DNA of 64,000 bases, from positions 2,406,001 through 2,470,000 of the forward strand of contig NZ_CP004078.1 of NCBI RefSeq assembly GCF_000612505.1, read 5' to 3'. Source of the stretch: Paenibacillus sabinae T27 (lineage in GTDB: Bacteria; Bacillota; Bacilli; Paenibacillales; Paenibacillaceae). The position numbers were made by a program, and so were the translations under genes. The notes beneath the pieces are model-generated. The model worked only from the letters and a program-made list of their open reading frames with translations. It made no database searches and was not told the DNA's origin. Shown here in pieces: positions 17,102 through 24,495 of the stretch (position 1 is the first letter of the stretch; every line of letters starts with the position of its first letter).

Positions 17102-18217
17102 ATGAAAGATCCCCGAATTCAGAAATTGGCCGAAAATCTGGTCGGCTACTCCGTAAATGTACAACCGGGAGAGAATGTGCTGGTCGAAATGATCGGCAGC
17201 GAGCGCGATCTGGTAAAAGCGATTGTTGAGGAAATCGGCAAGGCCGGAGGCCGTGCATTTGTGCAGCTAATTGACCGTTCCGTGCTGCGCAGCATGCTGA
17301 TGACCGCGACTGAAGAGAGCCTGCGTACATGGGCGGAGATCGATTTGAACCGCATGAAGCAAATGCAAGGGTATATCGGCATCCGTGCCGGCGAGAATGT
17401 CAACGACTTGTCCGACGTGCCCGAAGAGAAAATGCGTCTCTACAATTCACTGTATTCCCATCCAGTACATAGCGAACAGCGGGTAAAACATACGAAATGG
17501 GTGGTTCTGCGGTATCCGAACTCCAGCATGGCACAGCTTGCCAATACGAGCACGGAAGCTTTTGAGGATTTCTACTTCAACGTCTGCAACCTGGATTACG
17601 CCAATATGGATAAAGCGCAGGACCCGCTCGCGGAACTCATGAGCAATACGGACAAGGTGCGGATCACGGGGCCGGGAACGGATATTTCCTTCTCCATCAA
17701 AGGCATCGGCGCTCAGAAATGCTCGGGTCATCGAAACATTCCGGACGGCGAAGTGTACAGCGCGCCAGTACGCGATTCGGTCAACGGTACGATCAGCTAC
17801 AACACGCCAACGGTATATAACGGCATTACGTTTGAGAACATCAAGCTTACTTTTGAACAAGGCAAAATTATCGAAGCAACCAGCAACGATACCGCCCGTC
17901 TTAACGATATTCTGGATTCGGATGAAGGGGCGCGCTATATCGGCGAATTCGCCATCGGGTTCAATCCGTATATTTTGCATCCGATGAAGGATATTCTGTT
18001 CGATGAAAAAATCGCCGGCAGCCTGCATTTTACACCAGGCCAGGCGTACGAGGTGACCGACAACGGCAACCGTTCCTCTATCCATTGGGATCTTGTGCTG
18101 ATCCAGCGGCCGGAGTACGGCGGCGGGGAAATTTATTTTGACGACAGACTCATTCGCAAAGACGGCCTGTTCGTCATACCGGAGCTTGAAGCTCTCAACC
18201 CGGAGCATTTGAAATAG
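17102..18217 (+). CDS. Aminopeptidase, M29 family (AmpS / aminopeptidase II type)
   Basis: Cytoplasmic metallo-aminopeptidase that trims peptides from the N-terminus with a dinuclear metal site. It is 371 residues. The N-terminal KLAENLVGYSVNVQPGENVLVE is typical. The C-terminal half carries the metal ligands in HRNIPDGEVYSAP, GARYIGEFAIGFNP, LFDEKIAGSLHFTPGQAY, and NRSSIHWDLV. These correspond to the Glu, Glu, His, Tyr, His, Asp ligands of the family. Purine-rich GAAGGAAGGAAG precedes the ATG. No terminator was found before the HPr-like gene, which has its own promoter. Confidence 0.93.
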   Translation: MKDPRIQKLAENLVGYSVNVQPGENVLVEMIGSERDLVKAIVEEIGKAGGRAFVQLIDRSVLRSMLMTATEESLRTWAEIDLNRMKQMQGYIGIRAGENVNDLSDVPEEKMRLYNSLYSHPVHSEQRVKHTKWVVLRYPNSSMAQLANTSTEAFEDFYFNVCNLDYANMDKAQDPLAELMSNTDKVRITGPGTDISFSIKGIGAQKCSGHRNIPDGEVYSAPVRDSVNGTISYNTPTVYNGITFENIKLTFEQGKIIEATSNDTARLNDILDSDEGARYIGEFAIGFNPYILHPMKDILFDEKIAGSLHFTPGQAYEVTDNGNRSSIHWDLVLIQRPEYGGGEIYFDDRLIRKDGLFVIPELEALNPEHLK

Positions 18218-18240
18218 AAGGATAAATATTAGATAAATCC

Positions 18241-18270
18241 TTGCGTCGGTAAGCGGATTCAATGTATCAT
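18241..18270 (+). promoter_or_regulatory. Probable promoter of the HPr-like gene
   Basis: TTGCGT at 18241-18246, 18-base spacer, TATCAT at 18265-18270. Confidence 0.5.
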
Positions 18271-18324
18271 GGAAATGATTATACAGCATATAAATTTCTA
18301 AAATCAGTTGCGGAGGGATCCCAC

Positions 18325-18576
18325 ATGTCCACAAACAGTAACAACGCAGCAATCGTGGAAATTGCACAAACAGCGAGTAAATTCGCCTCATCGATTGTTC
18401 TTCAGGCTGACAACAAGTACATCGACGTCAAAAGCATTCTCGGTTTGTTCACGACTCTGGTAGCGAGCCAGAATTATGAACTGCATGTGCACGGAGCGGA
18501 TGCCGAAAATGCGAAGAAGGCAATGAGCGAAGTATTTGCCAAGCATGGTCTGAAGTTTACCGTCGTCGAGGAATAA
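18325..18576 (+). CDS. HPr-like protein without the phosphorylatable histidine, Ser46-type motif kept
   Basis: The 83-residue protein aligns to the HPr fold from QTASKF (HPr residues 24-29) onward: SIVLQADNKYIDVKSILGL matches the region around the regulatory serine, and DAENAKKAMSEVFAKHGL matches the last helix. The N-terminal part with the PTS active site (GIHARPA) is missing; the position equal to His15 is Asn6, and the first strand is absent. Ser37 corresponds to Ser46, the HPrK target. It therefore cannot carry PTS phosphate but might act like Crh as a CcpA co-effector, an inference. GGAGGG lies before the ATG at 18325; upstream in-frame codons overlap the ribosome site. Confidence 0.82.
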   Translation: MSTNSNNAAIVEIAQTASKFASSIVLQADNKYIDVKSILGLFTTLVASQNYELHVHGADAENAKKAMSEVFAKHGLKFTVVEE

Positions 18577-18590
18577 TATCCGTTATTCAG

Positions 18591-18620
18591 AAGCCCTGCC
18601 GGGACCGGCAGGGCTTTTTA
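18591..18620 (+). terminator. Terminator after the HPr-like gene
   Basis: Perfect stem AGCCCTGCC / GGCAGGGCT with loop GGGACC and a TTTTTA tail. Confidence 0.92.
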
Positions 18621-18643
18621 ATACAGGTGAACCAAGTGCATTC

Positions 18644-18672
18644 TTGTATTGGGAACCGATTTCGACTAATAT
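18644..18672 (+). promoter_or_regulatory. Probable promoter of ylaN
   Basis: TTGTAT at 18644-18649, 17-base spacer, TAATAT at 18667-18672. Confidence 0.55.
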
Positions 18673-18721
18673 TAAATCAATAGTGCCGGAGCTGTAAATT
18701 TGGACATGGGGGGGAAGATGC

Positions 18722-19015
18722 ATGACTTCGTCGGAATTGCAGGAACAACTGAATATCAAGGCTGTCGCTCTTTTGCAAGAAGACGCCGATAAGATTCAGA
18801 AGCTCATCGAAGTGCAGATGGAGAATCTGGCAACGCGCTACTGCCCTCTCTATGAGGAAGTACTGGATACTCAAATGTACGGTTTCTCCAGAGAAGTCGA
18901 CTTCGCGGTCAGAGCGGGACTGCTATCGGAGCTTACGGGCAAAGAAATTGTAAGCAAACTCGAACGGGAATTGGCGGTATTGTATGAAATGCTGAATGAG
19001 AAGGCGAAGCAATAG
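18722..19015 (+). CDS. ylaN: YlaN family protein (UPF0358)
   Basis: Small cytoplasmic helical protein of 97 residues. YlaN is essential in B. subtilis under usual conditions and has been reported to bind Fur and adjust the iron response. The family pattern is clear in [45 protein letters not shown] and in [11 protein letters not shown]. Length matches the family (about 90-100). GGGGGGAAG lies just before the ATG. It is a single-gene unit between two terminators. The gene is far from the ctaA/ylaL region where it lies in B. subtilis, so context adds no information about role. Confidence 0.9.
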   Translation: MTSSELQEQLNIKAVALLQEDADKIQKLIEVQMENLATRYCPLYEEVLDTQMYGFSREVDFAVRAGLLSELTGKEIVSKLERELAVLYEMLNEKAKQ

Positions 19016-19060
19016 GCAGGTTCTTCTTTCAAAAATAATACACCGGACTAACCCGTCATA

Positions 19061-19096
19061 AAAAAAATCGCGCATGTGACCACATGCGCGATTTTT
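19061..19096. terminator. Bidirectional terminator between ylaN and the antiporter gene
   Basis: AAAAATCGCGCATGTG and CACATGCGCGATTTTT form a perfect stem around a 2-3 base loop, with A-run and T-run on the two sides. Confidence 0.93.
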
Positions 19097-19109
19097 GTCG
19101 TCTTTACCC

Positions 19110-20186
19110 TTATACGAGGTAAAAAGAAACGCCGAGAATAATGTAGACGGCTAACAGCAGGAGCCCTTCGTACCAGTTGGTCGCGCCGTCCTGCGTAATC
19201 GACTTGGCGATAAAGACAGCGACGGCGATCGCGACCAGCTCAATGGTGGTGAATACGATATCCATCGTATTGCCGGTGAAATAGCTGGCGAAAATAAGCA
19301 CTGGCGCCACGAACAAGGCGATCTGCAAGCTGCTTCCGACCGCGATTTCGACGGCTGCGCCGATTTTGTTCTTCGTGGCGAGCAGGATGGCGGCGCTGTG
19401 CTCCGCGGCGTTACCGATGATCGCAACCAGGAAGGCGCCGACGAACAGCTCGCTGAGTCCGAAGCGTTCAGTCAGACTCTCCAGCGTGCCGACCAGCCAT
19501 TCACTGACGAACGCGACCATGACGGTGGCCAGAATCAGGTATAGAATCGATTTGCCTTTGGACCAGGCAGGAGCATGCTCATTCGGAAGCTCTTCCTCTT
19601 TATCATCGGTGACGTCGTCCAAATATTTCTTATGCGTAATCATAGAGAATATAAGCCAGGCAATGTAGGAAGCGATCAGAACGCCTGCGACGACCAGGCT
19701 GAGCATGTCGGTTTCCCCTTCGGTAATCGAATGCGTGCTCAGGAACATAGCCGGAACGAACAGGGCAATAATCCCCACGATCATCAAGGAGCCGTTCATC
19801 CCGGCCAGCGTCACATTGAAGTTCTGCACTTTGTATTTCAGGCCCCCCGCGAAAATGCTGAGACCCAGCACAAGCAGCAGGTTGCCGATGATGGAGCCGG
19901 TCAAGCTCGCTTTTACCATGTCGTATAACCCTTCTTTAACGAGGAAAAAAGCGATAATCAGCTCGGCGGCGTTGCCGAATGTTGCGTTGAGGAACCCTCC
20001 CAGCCGTTGTCCGGCATAATGGGCTACGCTCTCCGTTGCTCTGCCGAGGAACCCTGCTACGAATACGACAGCGATGGCGGACAGGACGAATTGAATGGTG
20101 TGATCCCAGTTAGCGTAATGTCCGATGGCGCTTAGTAAGAAGGTGATGGCGAGAAGCGACGGCGAAATCCATTTTTTCAATTTCAA
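19110..20186 (-). CDS. cax: Calcium/proton antiporter, CaCA/CAX family
   Basis: Membrane antiporter exporting Ca2+ (or other divalent cations) for protons. About 358 residues with eleven hydrophobic segments. Both alpha-repeat motifs are present: FGNAAELIIAFF in the first half and IGNAAEHSAAIL in the second, each with the ion-binding glutamate. A short acidic loop (DDVTDDKEEELPNEH) separates the halves, as in CAX proteins. The start is uncertain: TTG at 20186 is 5 bases after GGGG, with in-frame TTGs at 20201 and 20180. The promoter is at 20219-20247. The second Ca2+ exporter in the window is the P-type ATPase at 36213. Confidence 0.92.
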   Translation of the reverse strand: MKLKKWISPSLLAITFLLSAIGHYANWDHTIQFVLSAIAVVFVAGFLGRATESVAHYAGQRLGGFLNATFGNAAELIIAFFLVKEGLYDMVKASLTGSIIGNLLLVLGLSIFAGGLKYKVQNFNVTLAGMNGSLMIVGIIALFVPAMFLSTHSITEGETDMLSLVVAGVLIASYIAWLIFSMITHKKYLDDVTDDKEEELPNEHAPAWSKGKSILYLILATVMVAFVSEWLVGTLESLTERFGLSELFVGAFLVAIIGNAAEHSAAILLATKNKIGAAVEIAVGSSLQIALFVAPVLIFASYFTGNTMDIVFTTIELVAIAVAVFIAKSITQDGATNWYEGLLLLAVYIILGVSFYLV

Positions 20187-20218
20187 ACACACCCCAATCA
20201 ATTTTATGTATGTATCTC

Positions 20219-20247
20219 AATATACCCAAATTGTTCCTGTATGTAAA
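20219..20247 (-). promoter_or_regulatory. Promoter of the cax gene
   Basis: Minus strand TTTACA (20247-20242), 17-base spacer, TATATT (20224-20219). Confidence 0.55.
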
Positions 20248-20266
20248 CGAACGCGCATAATGACAT

Positions 20267-20296
20267 TTGCATTTTGGCCTGTTTAGGAATTACAAT
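20267..20296 (+). promoter_or_regulatory. Promoter of the Asp23/Gls24 gene
   Basis: TTGCAT at 20267-20272, 18-base spacer, TACAAT at 20291-20296, 31 bases before the ATG. Confidence 0.6.
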
Positions 20297-20326
20297 AATT
20301 GATAATGAGTGTAAGGGGGAAAGGGC

Positions 20327-20692
20327 ATGGCGGAACAACTTCAACTGGAAAAGGGAAATATTCGAATCTCTAATGACGTAGTCTCAAAAATTGCCGGAAT
20401 GGCTGCATTGGAAACTCCGGGAATCGCAGCCATGTCAGGCGGATTGTCGGAAGGCTGGGCCAAGCGTCTCAGCGGCAAAAACGTGCAAAAAGGCGTTACC
20501 GTCGAAGTGGGACAGCTGGAGGCGGCGATTGACCTGCGGATTATCGTACTGTACGAAACACCGATTCACGAGGTATGCCGCATGCTGCAGCAGAACGTAC
20601 GTGAAGCGGTAGAGAGCATGACAGGTCTAAGAGTCGTCGAAGTGAATGTCAAGGTGGAAGGCGTTGCTTTCAAGAACGATGAAATTTCGTAA
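20327..20692 (+). CDS. Asp23/Gls24 family envelope stress protein (YloU/YqhY-like)
   Basis: Member of the DUF322 family, whose proteins sit near the membrane and are linked to cell-envelope stress and fatty-acid balance. It is 121 residues. GNIRISNDVVSKIAGMAALETPGIAAM is the family start, and AIDLRIIVLYETPIHEVCRMLQQNVREAVESMTGLRVVEVNVKVEGV is the core. It is monocistronic, with a promoter and a strong bidirectional terminator. It may be the functional stand-in for YloU, which is missing from its usual place next to fakA at 62 kb. It does not lie beside accBC, where YqhY does in Bacillus. Confidence 0.9.
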   Translation: MAEQLQLEKGNIRISNDVVSKIAGMAALETPGIAAMSGGLSEGWAKRLSGKNVQKGVTVEVGQLEAAIDLRIIVLYETPIHEVCRMLQQNVREAVESMTGLRVVEVNVKVEGVAFKNDEIS

Positions 20693-20734
20693 TACAGATC
20701 CTTCGAACGAAAGGATTTACCGATCAAGCGGCAT

Positions 20735-20787
20735 AGAAAAAGGGTGTCTCTTCCGTACCGTCAAGGTAGGAAAGAGACACCCTTTTG
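20735..20787. terminator. Bidirectional terminator between the Gls24 and FtsW-like genes
   Basis: AAGGGTGTCTCTT pairs with AAGAGACACCCTT; the outer bases read AAAAAGGG on one side and CCCTTTTG on the other. Confidence 0.9.
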
Positions 20788-20823
20788 TTCAAATATAAGA
20801 ATGTATAAGCCTTGGCGAAATCA

Positions 20824-22032
20824 TTAGCGGGATACCGATCGGGTGATTCGGACCGATTTCGTATGCTCCTCCTTCATCGGACGGGCCGTTTCCCGCGAGA
20901 TGTTAAGGATAATGCCCATCGACAGCATCGTAACGAGCAGCGAAGAGCCGCCGTAGCTGATGAAAGGAAGCGTGACCCCGGTCAGCGGAATCGTCTTCGT
21001 GACACCGCCGATATTGACGAAGGCCTGTATAGCGATAAGGCCCATAACGCCGATGCCCACAAGGGTTCCGAACGGGTCTTTGCACCTTAGGGCCACGAGA
21101 ATGCCTCTCCATAGAAAATAGAGATAGACCAGAAGGAACAGCAGTGTGCCGGTAAAGCCAAGCTCTTCTCCGATCACGGCGAAAATAAAATCCGTGTATG
21201 GGTAAGGCAGGTAATGCAGCTTCTGAACGCCCTTTCCGATCCCGGCGCCCCCGAGGCCGCCTTCCCCAAGCGCCGTTAGAGATTGAATGATGTTGTATCC
21301 GGCGCCTTCGGCGTCCTGAAACGGATCAAGAAAGGCATCGATCCGGCCTTGGCGGTAATCATGGCTGGCTGCCGACTGTTCAACGCCCGGGGAGAGGGAG
21401 TCGACCGCCATTTTCGCGCCCAACACCAAACCCGCGCCGAGAACAAGCAGCATGACCGATCCTAAAATATGCTTCAGACTCGCGCCTCCGGCGAAAATGA
21501 CAAGACCACTGGTAGCGACGAGAATCAGGCAGGACCCGAGGTCCGGCTGCATCATAATCAGACCTGCGACGATGCCGACTATAACCATGACCGGAATATA
21601 TCCGCTTCTCAGGTCGCGCAGGCGTTCGCCTTTTTTCGTGATTAAAGCGGCCAGATACAGGATAATCGATATTTTGGCAAGCTCTGTCGGCTGGATGCCC
21701 ATTCCGGCGATGTTAAGCCAGCTCCGCGCTCCGTTGACCCTTTCGGTCGAAGCCACGAACAGCAGCAGGATAAGTGTAATCATAAATAGCGGCGCATACC
21801 ACTTTTTGAACTTGCTGTAGTGAATATTCATGGTGACGAACATGGCGACGGTTCCGAGAAGGACCCATACGAGCTGCCTCTTCAAAAAGTACAGCGGATC
21901 ATTTTTGAAAAAAAGGCTGGAGCTTGAGCTGAACACCATGATCAGGCCGAATCCGACAAGCAGCAGTGTCAGGATCAAGAGTTGAAAATCGGGTGTTCCT
22001 TTTGCGGGCGGGCTTTCGTTCTTCTTCATCAT
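20824..22032 (-). CDS. FtsW/RodA/SpoVE family lipid II polymerase (SEDS), FtsW-like
   Basis: SEDS glycosyltransferase that would polymerise lipid II, with a partner class B PBP, at the septum or spore cortex. About 402 residues and ten hydrophobic segments. Landmarks are VNGARSWLNIAGMGIQPTELAKI, MMQPDLGSCLIL, the extracellular loop QGRIDAFLDPFQDAEGAGYNIIQSLTALGEGGLGGAGIGKG, DFIFAVIGEELGF, and the final PLTGVTLPFISYGGSSL, which fits FtsW/SpoVE better than RodA. FtsW versus SpoVE cannot be told here, as no mur genes lie nearby. The start is ATG 22032 or 22029, about 10 bases after the stop of the yugN-like gene, so the two are one operon. Confidence 0.9.
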   Translation of the reverse strand: MMKKNESPPAKGTPDFQLLILTLLLVGFGLIMVFSSSSSLFFKNDPLYFLKRQLVWVLLGTVAMFVTMNIHYSKFKKWYAPLFMITLILLLFVASTERVNGARSWLNIAGMGIQPTELAKISIILYLAALITKKGERLRDLRSGYIPVMVIVGIVAGLIMMQPDLGSCLILVATSGLVIFAGGASLKHILGSVMLLVLGAGLVLGAKMAVDSLSPGVEQSAASHDYRQGRIDAFLDPFQDAEGAGYNIIQSLTALGEGGLGGAGIGKGVQKLHYLPYPYTDFIFAVIGEELGFTGTLLFLLVYLYFLWRGILVALRCKDPFGTLVGIGVMGLIAIQAFVNIGGVTKTIPLTGVTLPFISYGGSSLLVTMLSMGIILNISRETARPMKEEHTKSVRITRSVSR

Positions 22033-22042
22033 CAGTCTGCTC

Positions 22043-22390
22043 TCATGTCTCAAGAAGGCGTTTGAGTTCCAGAATCCGTTCACCGGCAGTGTTCAGCACG
22101 GTTTCAGGAACCGGAGATTCGTATTCCAGACCGTGGGGAAAGGTCGCTTTGCCCAAGTAAACGGCTTCAATCGCCAGCACGGTATCCGGCTTCTCCAGCT
22201 TGCCCTCAACGGCTCGCGTATTGATTCGAAGAAAGTAATCCCCGCCGCCCGCGGAGTCTTCGATTTTGCAGTCATATGTAGCCCGGTAGTATTCCCACTG
22301 CCAGCGGATGAACCCCGCCTTTTCGGCGCTCTCATCCAGATAAAGAAGATCGCTTTGCAGCCCTACAAGACCCGTGTTCTCAAAAATCAT
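22043..22390 (-). CDS. YugN-like family protein
   Basis: Cytoplasmic protein of 115 residues related to B. subtilis YugN; function unknown. Recognisable parts are the N-terminal MIFENTGLVGLQSDLLYLDESAEKAGFIRWQWEYYRATYD and the central DYFLRINTRAVEG with LGKATFPHGLEYE; the Trp/Tyr-rich stretch and HGLEYE are typical of the family. AAGGAGG sits about 10 bases before the ATG. It is the first gene of an operon with the FtsW-like gene just downstream. Confidence 0.8.
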   Translation of the reverse strand: MIFENTGLVGLQSDLLYLDESAEKAGFIRWQWEYYRATYDCKIEDSAGGGDYFLRINTRAVEGKLEKPDTVLAIEAVYLGKATFPHGLEYESPVPETVLNTAGERILELKRLLET

Positions 22391-22625
22391 GGCGTGCCAA
22401 CCTCCTTATGATGTAAATCCAAACAAGTGATCCCGCCTGGCAAGTGCCTTATTCTTCCTCATGATATTATGTTTGACAGGGCTATGCAAGGGCTGAAAGC
22501 AGGACGGAATACCCGGACAATGCCATTTCTGCTACAATAAAAGCAGACTGCCGCTTCATGAGGAGACAAGCCGGAAACAGGCGGGGCCTTCTATGGGAGC
22601 GGCCAATGCGAAGGGAATGGATAAT

Positions 22626-23795
22626 ATGGAGCAAAAACCGATTGAAATCCTGCAGCCGGATATGGTGGCCTGGCGCCGCCACCTGCACCGCAATCCGGAG
22701 CTGTCGTATCAGGAACGGAAGACATCGGCTTTTGTGGCTGAGAAACTGGAGAGCTTCGGTATCGAAGTGAAGAAAAGCGCGTCAGGGTACGGCGTTACGG
22801 GAATATTGAAAGGCGGAAGCCCCGGCAAGATCGTTGTTCTTCGGGCGGATATGGACGCGCTGCCGATCCAGGATGAGAAGGAATGCGAATACGCTTCTGA
22901 GATTAACGGCGTTATGCATGCCTGCGGTCATGACGGGCATACTTCCATTCTGCTGGCGGCGGCTAGCTATTACAGCAGCCGCAAGGAAGAGCTGCGCGGC
23001 GAGCTGCGCTTCCTGTTCCAGCCTGCGGAAGAGGTCTGCCCGGGCGGAGCCCTCGGCATGATCGACGAAGGCATGCTGGAAGGCGCAGATGCCGTATACG
23101 GGCTCCACTTGTGGACGCCGCTGCCGGTTGGAACGGTGGCGAGCGCGCCGGGTCCGCTGATGGCTTCGGCGGATGAGTTCTTTATCGACATTATCGGCAA
23201 GGGCGGCCATGCCGGGACGCCTCACCGGACGGTCGACAGCATCTTGGCCGGAGCCGCTCTCGTGACGCAGCTTCACAGCATTGTCAGCCGGTCGGTGGAC
23301 CCGCTGCGCCCGGCCGTTCTGAACGTGGGCACATTTCAAGGCGGGTATGCCCAGAATGTTGTCGCGGAGCAGTCCCGGCTGACCGGGACGGTACGGGCCT
23401 TCGACGATGAGACGCGGCAGCTGCTCAGGCGCAGGGTCGAAGAGATGGTAACTTCAGTCTGCGCGGCCTACGGCGCGGAGGCGAAGCTGGATTATTTGAT
23501 GGGATATCCGCCGCTGGTGAATCATGAAGGAGAGGCGGCGCGCTTTTTCCGGGTGGCTCCGGAAGCATTGGGAAGTTCGGTTCAGGTGACGGTCATGGAA
23601 AAGCTGATGCCTGCCGAGGACTTCTCCTATTATGTACGTGAGGTCCCGGGCTGCTTCATGTTCGTTGGAGCGGGCAACCCGGAGAAGGCTGCGATTTATC
23701 CGCATCATCACGCAAAATTCGATTTCGATGAAGACGCGATGATTCATGGCCTCAAGCTGATGGTCGCGATGGCCGATTCCTGTCTGAACGAATGA
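22626..23795 (+). CDS. M20 family amidohydrolase (N-acyl-amino-acid / hippurate hydrolase type)
   Basis: Zinc hydrolase removing N-acyl groups from amino acids or related amides. About 389 residues. Metal and catalytic motifs of the M20D group are ADMDALPIQDE, HACGHDGHTSILLAAA, LFQPAEEVCPGGA with the base Glu-Glu, and YGLHLWTPLPVGTV. The small dimerisation domain follows (GKGGHAGTPHRTVDSILAGAALV). The C-terminal MPAEDFSYYVREVPGCFMFVGAGN and the last His-rich HHHAKFDFDE close the site. ATG 22626 lies 10 bases from AAGGG; ATG 22617 is possible but too close. The exact acyl substrate is unknown; N-acetyldiaminopimelate deacetylase is less likely with dapF far away. Confidence 0.88.
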   Translation: MEQKPIEILQPDMVAWRRHLHRNPELSYQERKTSAFVAEKLESFGIEVKKSASGYGVTGILKGGSPGKIVVLRADMDALPIQDEKECEYASEINGVMHACGHDGHTSILLAAASYYSSRKEELRGELRFLFQPAEEVCPGGALGMIDEGMLEGADAVYGLHLWTPLPVGTVASAPGPLMASADEFFIDIIGKGGHAGTPHRTVDSILAGAALVTQLHSIVSRSVDPLRPAVLNVGTFQGGYAQNVVAEQSRLTGTVRAFDDETRQLLRRRVEEMVTSVCAAYGAEAKLDYLMGYPPLVNHEGEAARFFRVAPEALGSSVQVTVMEKLMPAEDFSYYVREVPGCFMFVGAGNPEKAAIYPHHHAKFDFDEDAMIHGLKLMVAMADSCLNE

Positions 23796-23928
23796 GTGCC
23801 GAATATTTTTGCGGTTAACGGAGAACCTATTTACGTAATACGGATGCGGCCTGCGCGTTTTACAGGAGCCGTTCGGCTTTTGTCGGGCGAAGGCTGACCG
23901 TCCGTCAAGCGAAAAGGAGGGTTCTTCG

Positions 23929-24366
23929 TTGAAGAAAACAGTCCAGGAAGTTATGACCACCCAGCCGGTTACCGTGACTCTGCAGGATAATATTTATGAA
24001 GCGGCTGTCAAAATGAAAGATAACGACACCGGATTTATCCCGGTTGTGGATTTCGCGGACGGACATACGCTTATCGGCGTTGTTACCGACCGTGACCTGG
24101 TCATCCGGGGATACGCTGAGAAGCACTCGGGCTCCACTTCGGTGGAAAAAGTAATGACGACCGGCATCCGCTGCGCTTCGCAATCCACTACGGTAGACGA
24201 AGCCGCCGAACTGATGGCCTCGCAGCAAATTCGCCGCCTGCCGGTTACGGACGGCAAGAAGCTGATCGGAGTCGTATCCATCGGCGACTTGGCGGTTCGC
24301 AATATATTTGCGGACAATGCCGGTGAAGCGCTCAGCGATATTTCCGAGCAGCATCGCCTGCACTAG
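23929..24366 (+). CDS. CBS-pair domain protein
   Basis: Stand-alone pair of CBS motifs, 145 residues, the kind that binds adenine nucleotides and regulates partners; no catalytic domain is attached. CBS1 runs from VQEVMTTQPVTVTLQDNIYEAA to LIGVVTDRDLVIRGYAE; CBS2 from VEKVMTTGIRCASQSTTVDEAAELMASQQIRRLPV to GVVSIGDLAVRN. It resembles B. subtilis YhcV. The start is TTG, as AAAAGGAGGG ends 7 bases upstream and no ATG is suitable. The terminator is at 24383. It may report on energy charge; the partner is unknown. Confidence 0.88.
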   Translation: MKKTVQEVMTTQPVTVTLQDNIYEAAVKMKDNDTGFIPVVDFADGHTLIGVVTDRDLVIRGYAEKHSGSTSVEKVMTTGIRCASQSTTVDEAAELMASQQIRRLPVTDGKKLIGVVSIGDLAVRNIFADNAGEALSDISEQHRLH

Positions 24367-24382
24367 CACATCACTGATCTAT

Positions 24383-24417
24383 AAGCTCATTCCCGGATGC
24401 CCGGGATGGGCTTTTTC
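24383..24417 (+). terminator. Terminator after the CBS gene
   Basis: AGCTCATTCCCGG pairs with CCCGGGATGGGCT, followed by TTTTT. Confidence 0.88.
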
Positions 24418-24495
24418 CGCTTGCTTTGCATCAATCACCGGCCGGCTTGTACATAGAACATAGTGCAGCGCTTGAGTGCGTAAGGGGGAATAAAT

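Noticed and set aside
16208..17164. 318-codon minus-strand frame across the lipoprotein gene
   Set aside because: No ribosome site and no recognisable domain; the plus-strand lipobox gene and the promoter of the M29 gene explain the region.
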